Source: Peronospora farinosa (Eukaryota > Oomycota > Peronosporomycetes > Peronosporales > Peronosporaceae). From it: 64,000 nucleotides of DNA. Position numbers and translations under genes: made by a program. Of this stretch, positions 63,891 to 64,000 are shown piece after piece. How positions within the stretch are numbered: position 1 is the stretch's first letter; the number at the start of each line of letters is the position of its first letter. The DNA lies in contig CANTFK010000412.1 of NCBI GenBank assembly GCA_947646735.1, forward strand, positions 62,001-126,000, written 5' to 3'. Under the pieces are notes generated by a model. It was not told where the DNA came from, searched no databases, and saw only the letters and a program-made list of their open reading frames with translations.

Positions 63891-64000
63891 GTGAATGTTG
63901 CATTTATTTTGTTATCGCATCCCTTGTAACCCTCTAAATTGCTTCCTTCTCATTGGCTTTCTGATTTGCCAATTTCTCCTTCTCCTCATTATAACTTTTT

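Noticed and set aside
1..64000. RXLR, Crinkler or other secreted effector genes
   Set aside because: Possible short ORFs were checked for signal peptide plus RxLR-EER or LFLAK; none combined these. The only leader-bearing products seen are GPCR-INPP4 and, tentatively, the legumain-like protease.
1..64000. CRISPR array or bacterial-type operons
   Set aside because: The repeats seen are minisatellites without regular spacers, and genes have introns. The sequence is eukaryotic nuclear.

Overview
This is nuclear DNA of an oomycete, most likely a Peronosporales species (Phytophthora or a downy mildew). The evidence is protein-coding genes with short GT-AG introns (about 48-100 bp), an INPP4-type phosphoinositide phosphatase fused to a seven-helix receptor (the oomycete GPCR-bigram architecture), a WRKY19-like tandem C/H zinc-finger protein, and Ty1/copia and Ty3/gypsy debris of the kind seen in Phytophthora. 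No sequence search could be run, so the lineage is inferred.

Layout. Positions 1-10232 are a repeat-rich left flank: a minus-strand copia pol fragment cut by the window start, broken unrecognised coding pieces, a nuclear insertion of mitochondrial DNA (atp1 plus nad1 fragments, about 5440-5865), and one structurally complete but dead copia element (6035-10232) with LTRs and a 5-bp target duplication. Positions 10657-55665 are a compact island: WRKY19-like protein (-), choline/ethanolamine phosphotransferase (-), Ulp1-like protease (+), APC/C activator Cdh1 (+), DDX47/RRP3 helicase (-), SulP-STAS-cNMP transporter A (+), RagC/Gtr2 GTPase (-), HRQ1 helicase (+), transporter B (+), PDZ protein (-), ankyrin protein (+), legumain-like protease (-), GPCR-INPP4 (+), EMC4 (-), PH-like protein (-), PTEN (-), URB1 (-) and a BTB protein (-). 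Positions 55833-63900 return to repeats: a decayed gene cut by an LTR, a tRNA-Leu(UAG) pseudogene, and three gypsy fragments in mixed orientation.

Functionally the island is mostly housekeeping (ribosome biogenesis, cell cycle, nutrient sensing, ER membrane-protein insertion, phospholipid synthesis). Three genes between 36 and 47 kb (GPCR-INPP4, PH-like, PTEN) point to 3-phosphoinositide signalling. Two paralogous transporters flank the RagC and HRQ1 genes.

Several otherwise intact genes carry single-base frameshifts, mostly in homopolymer runs (DDX47, transporter A, HRQ1, WRKY19-like). I read these as probable sequence errors rather than pseudogenes. Exon borders were placed by hand from GT-AG signals and family alignment from memory.
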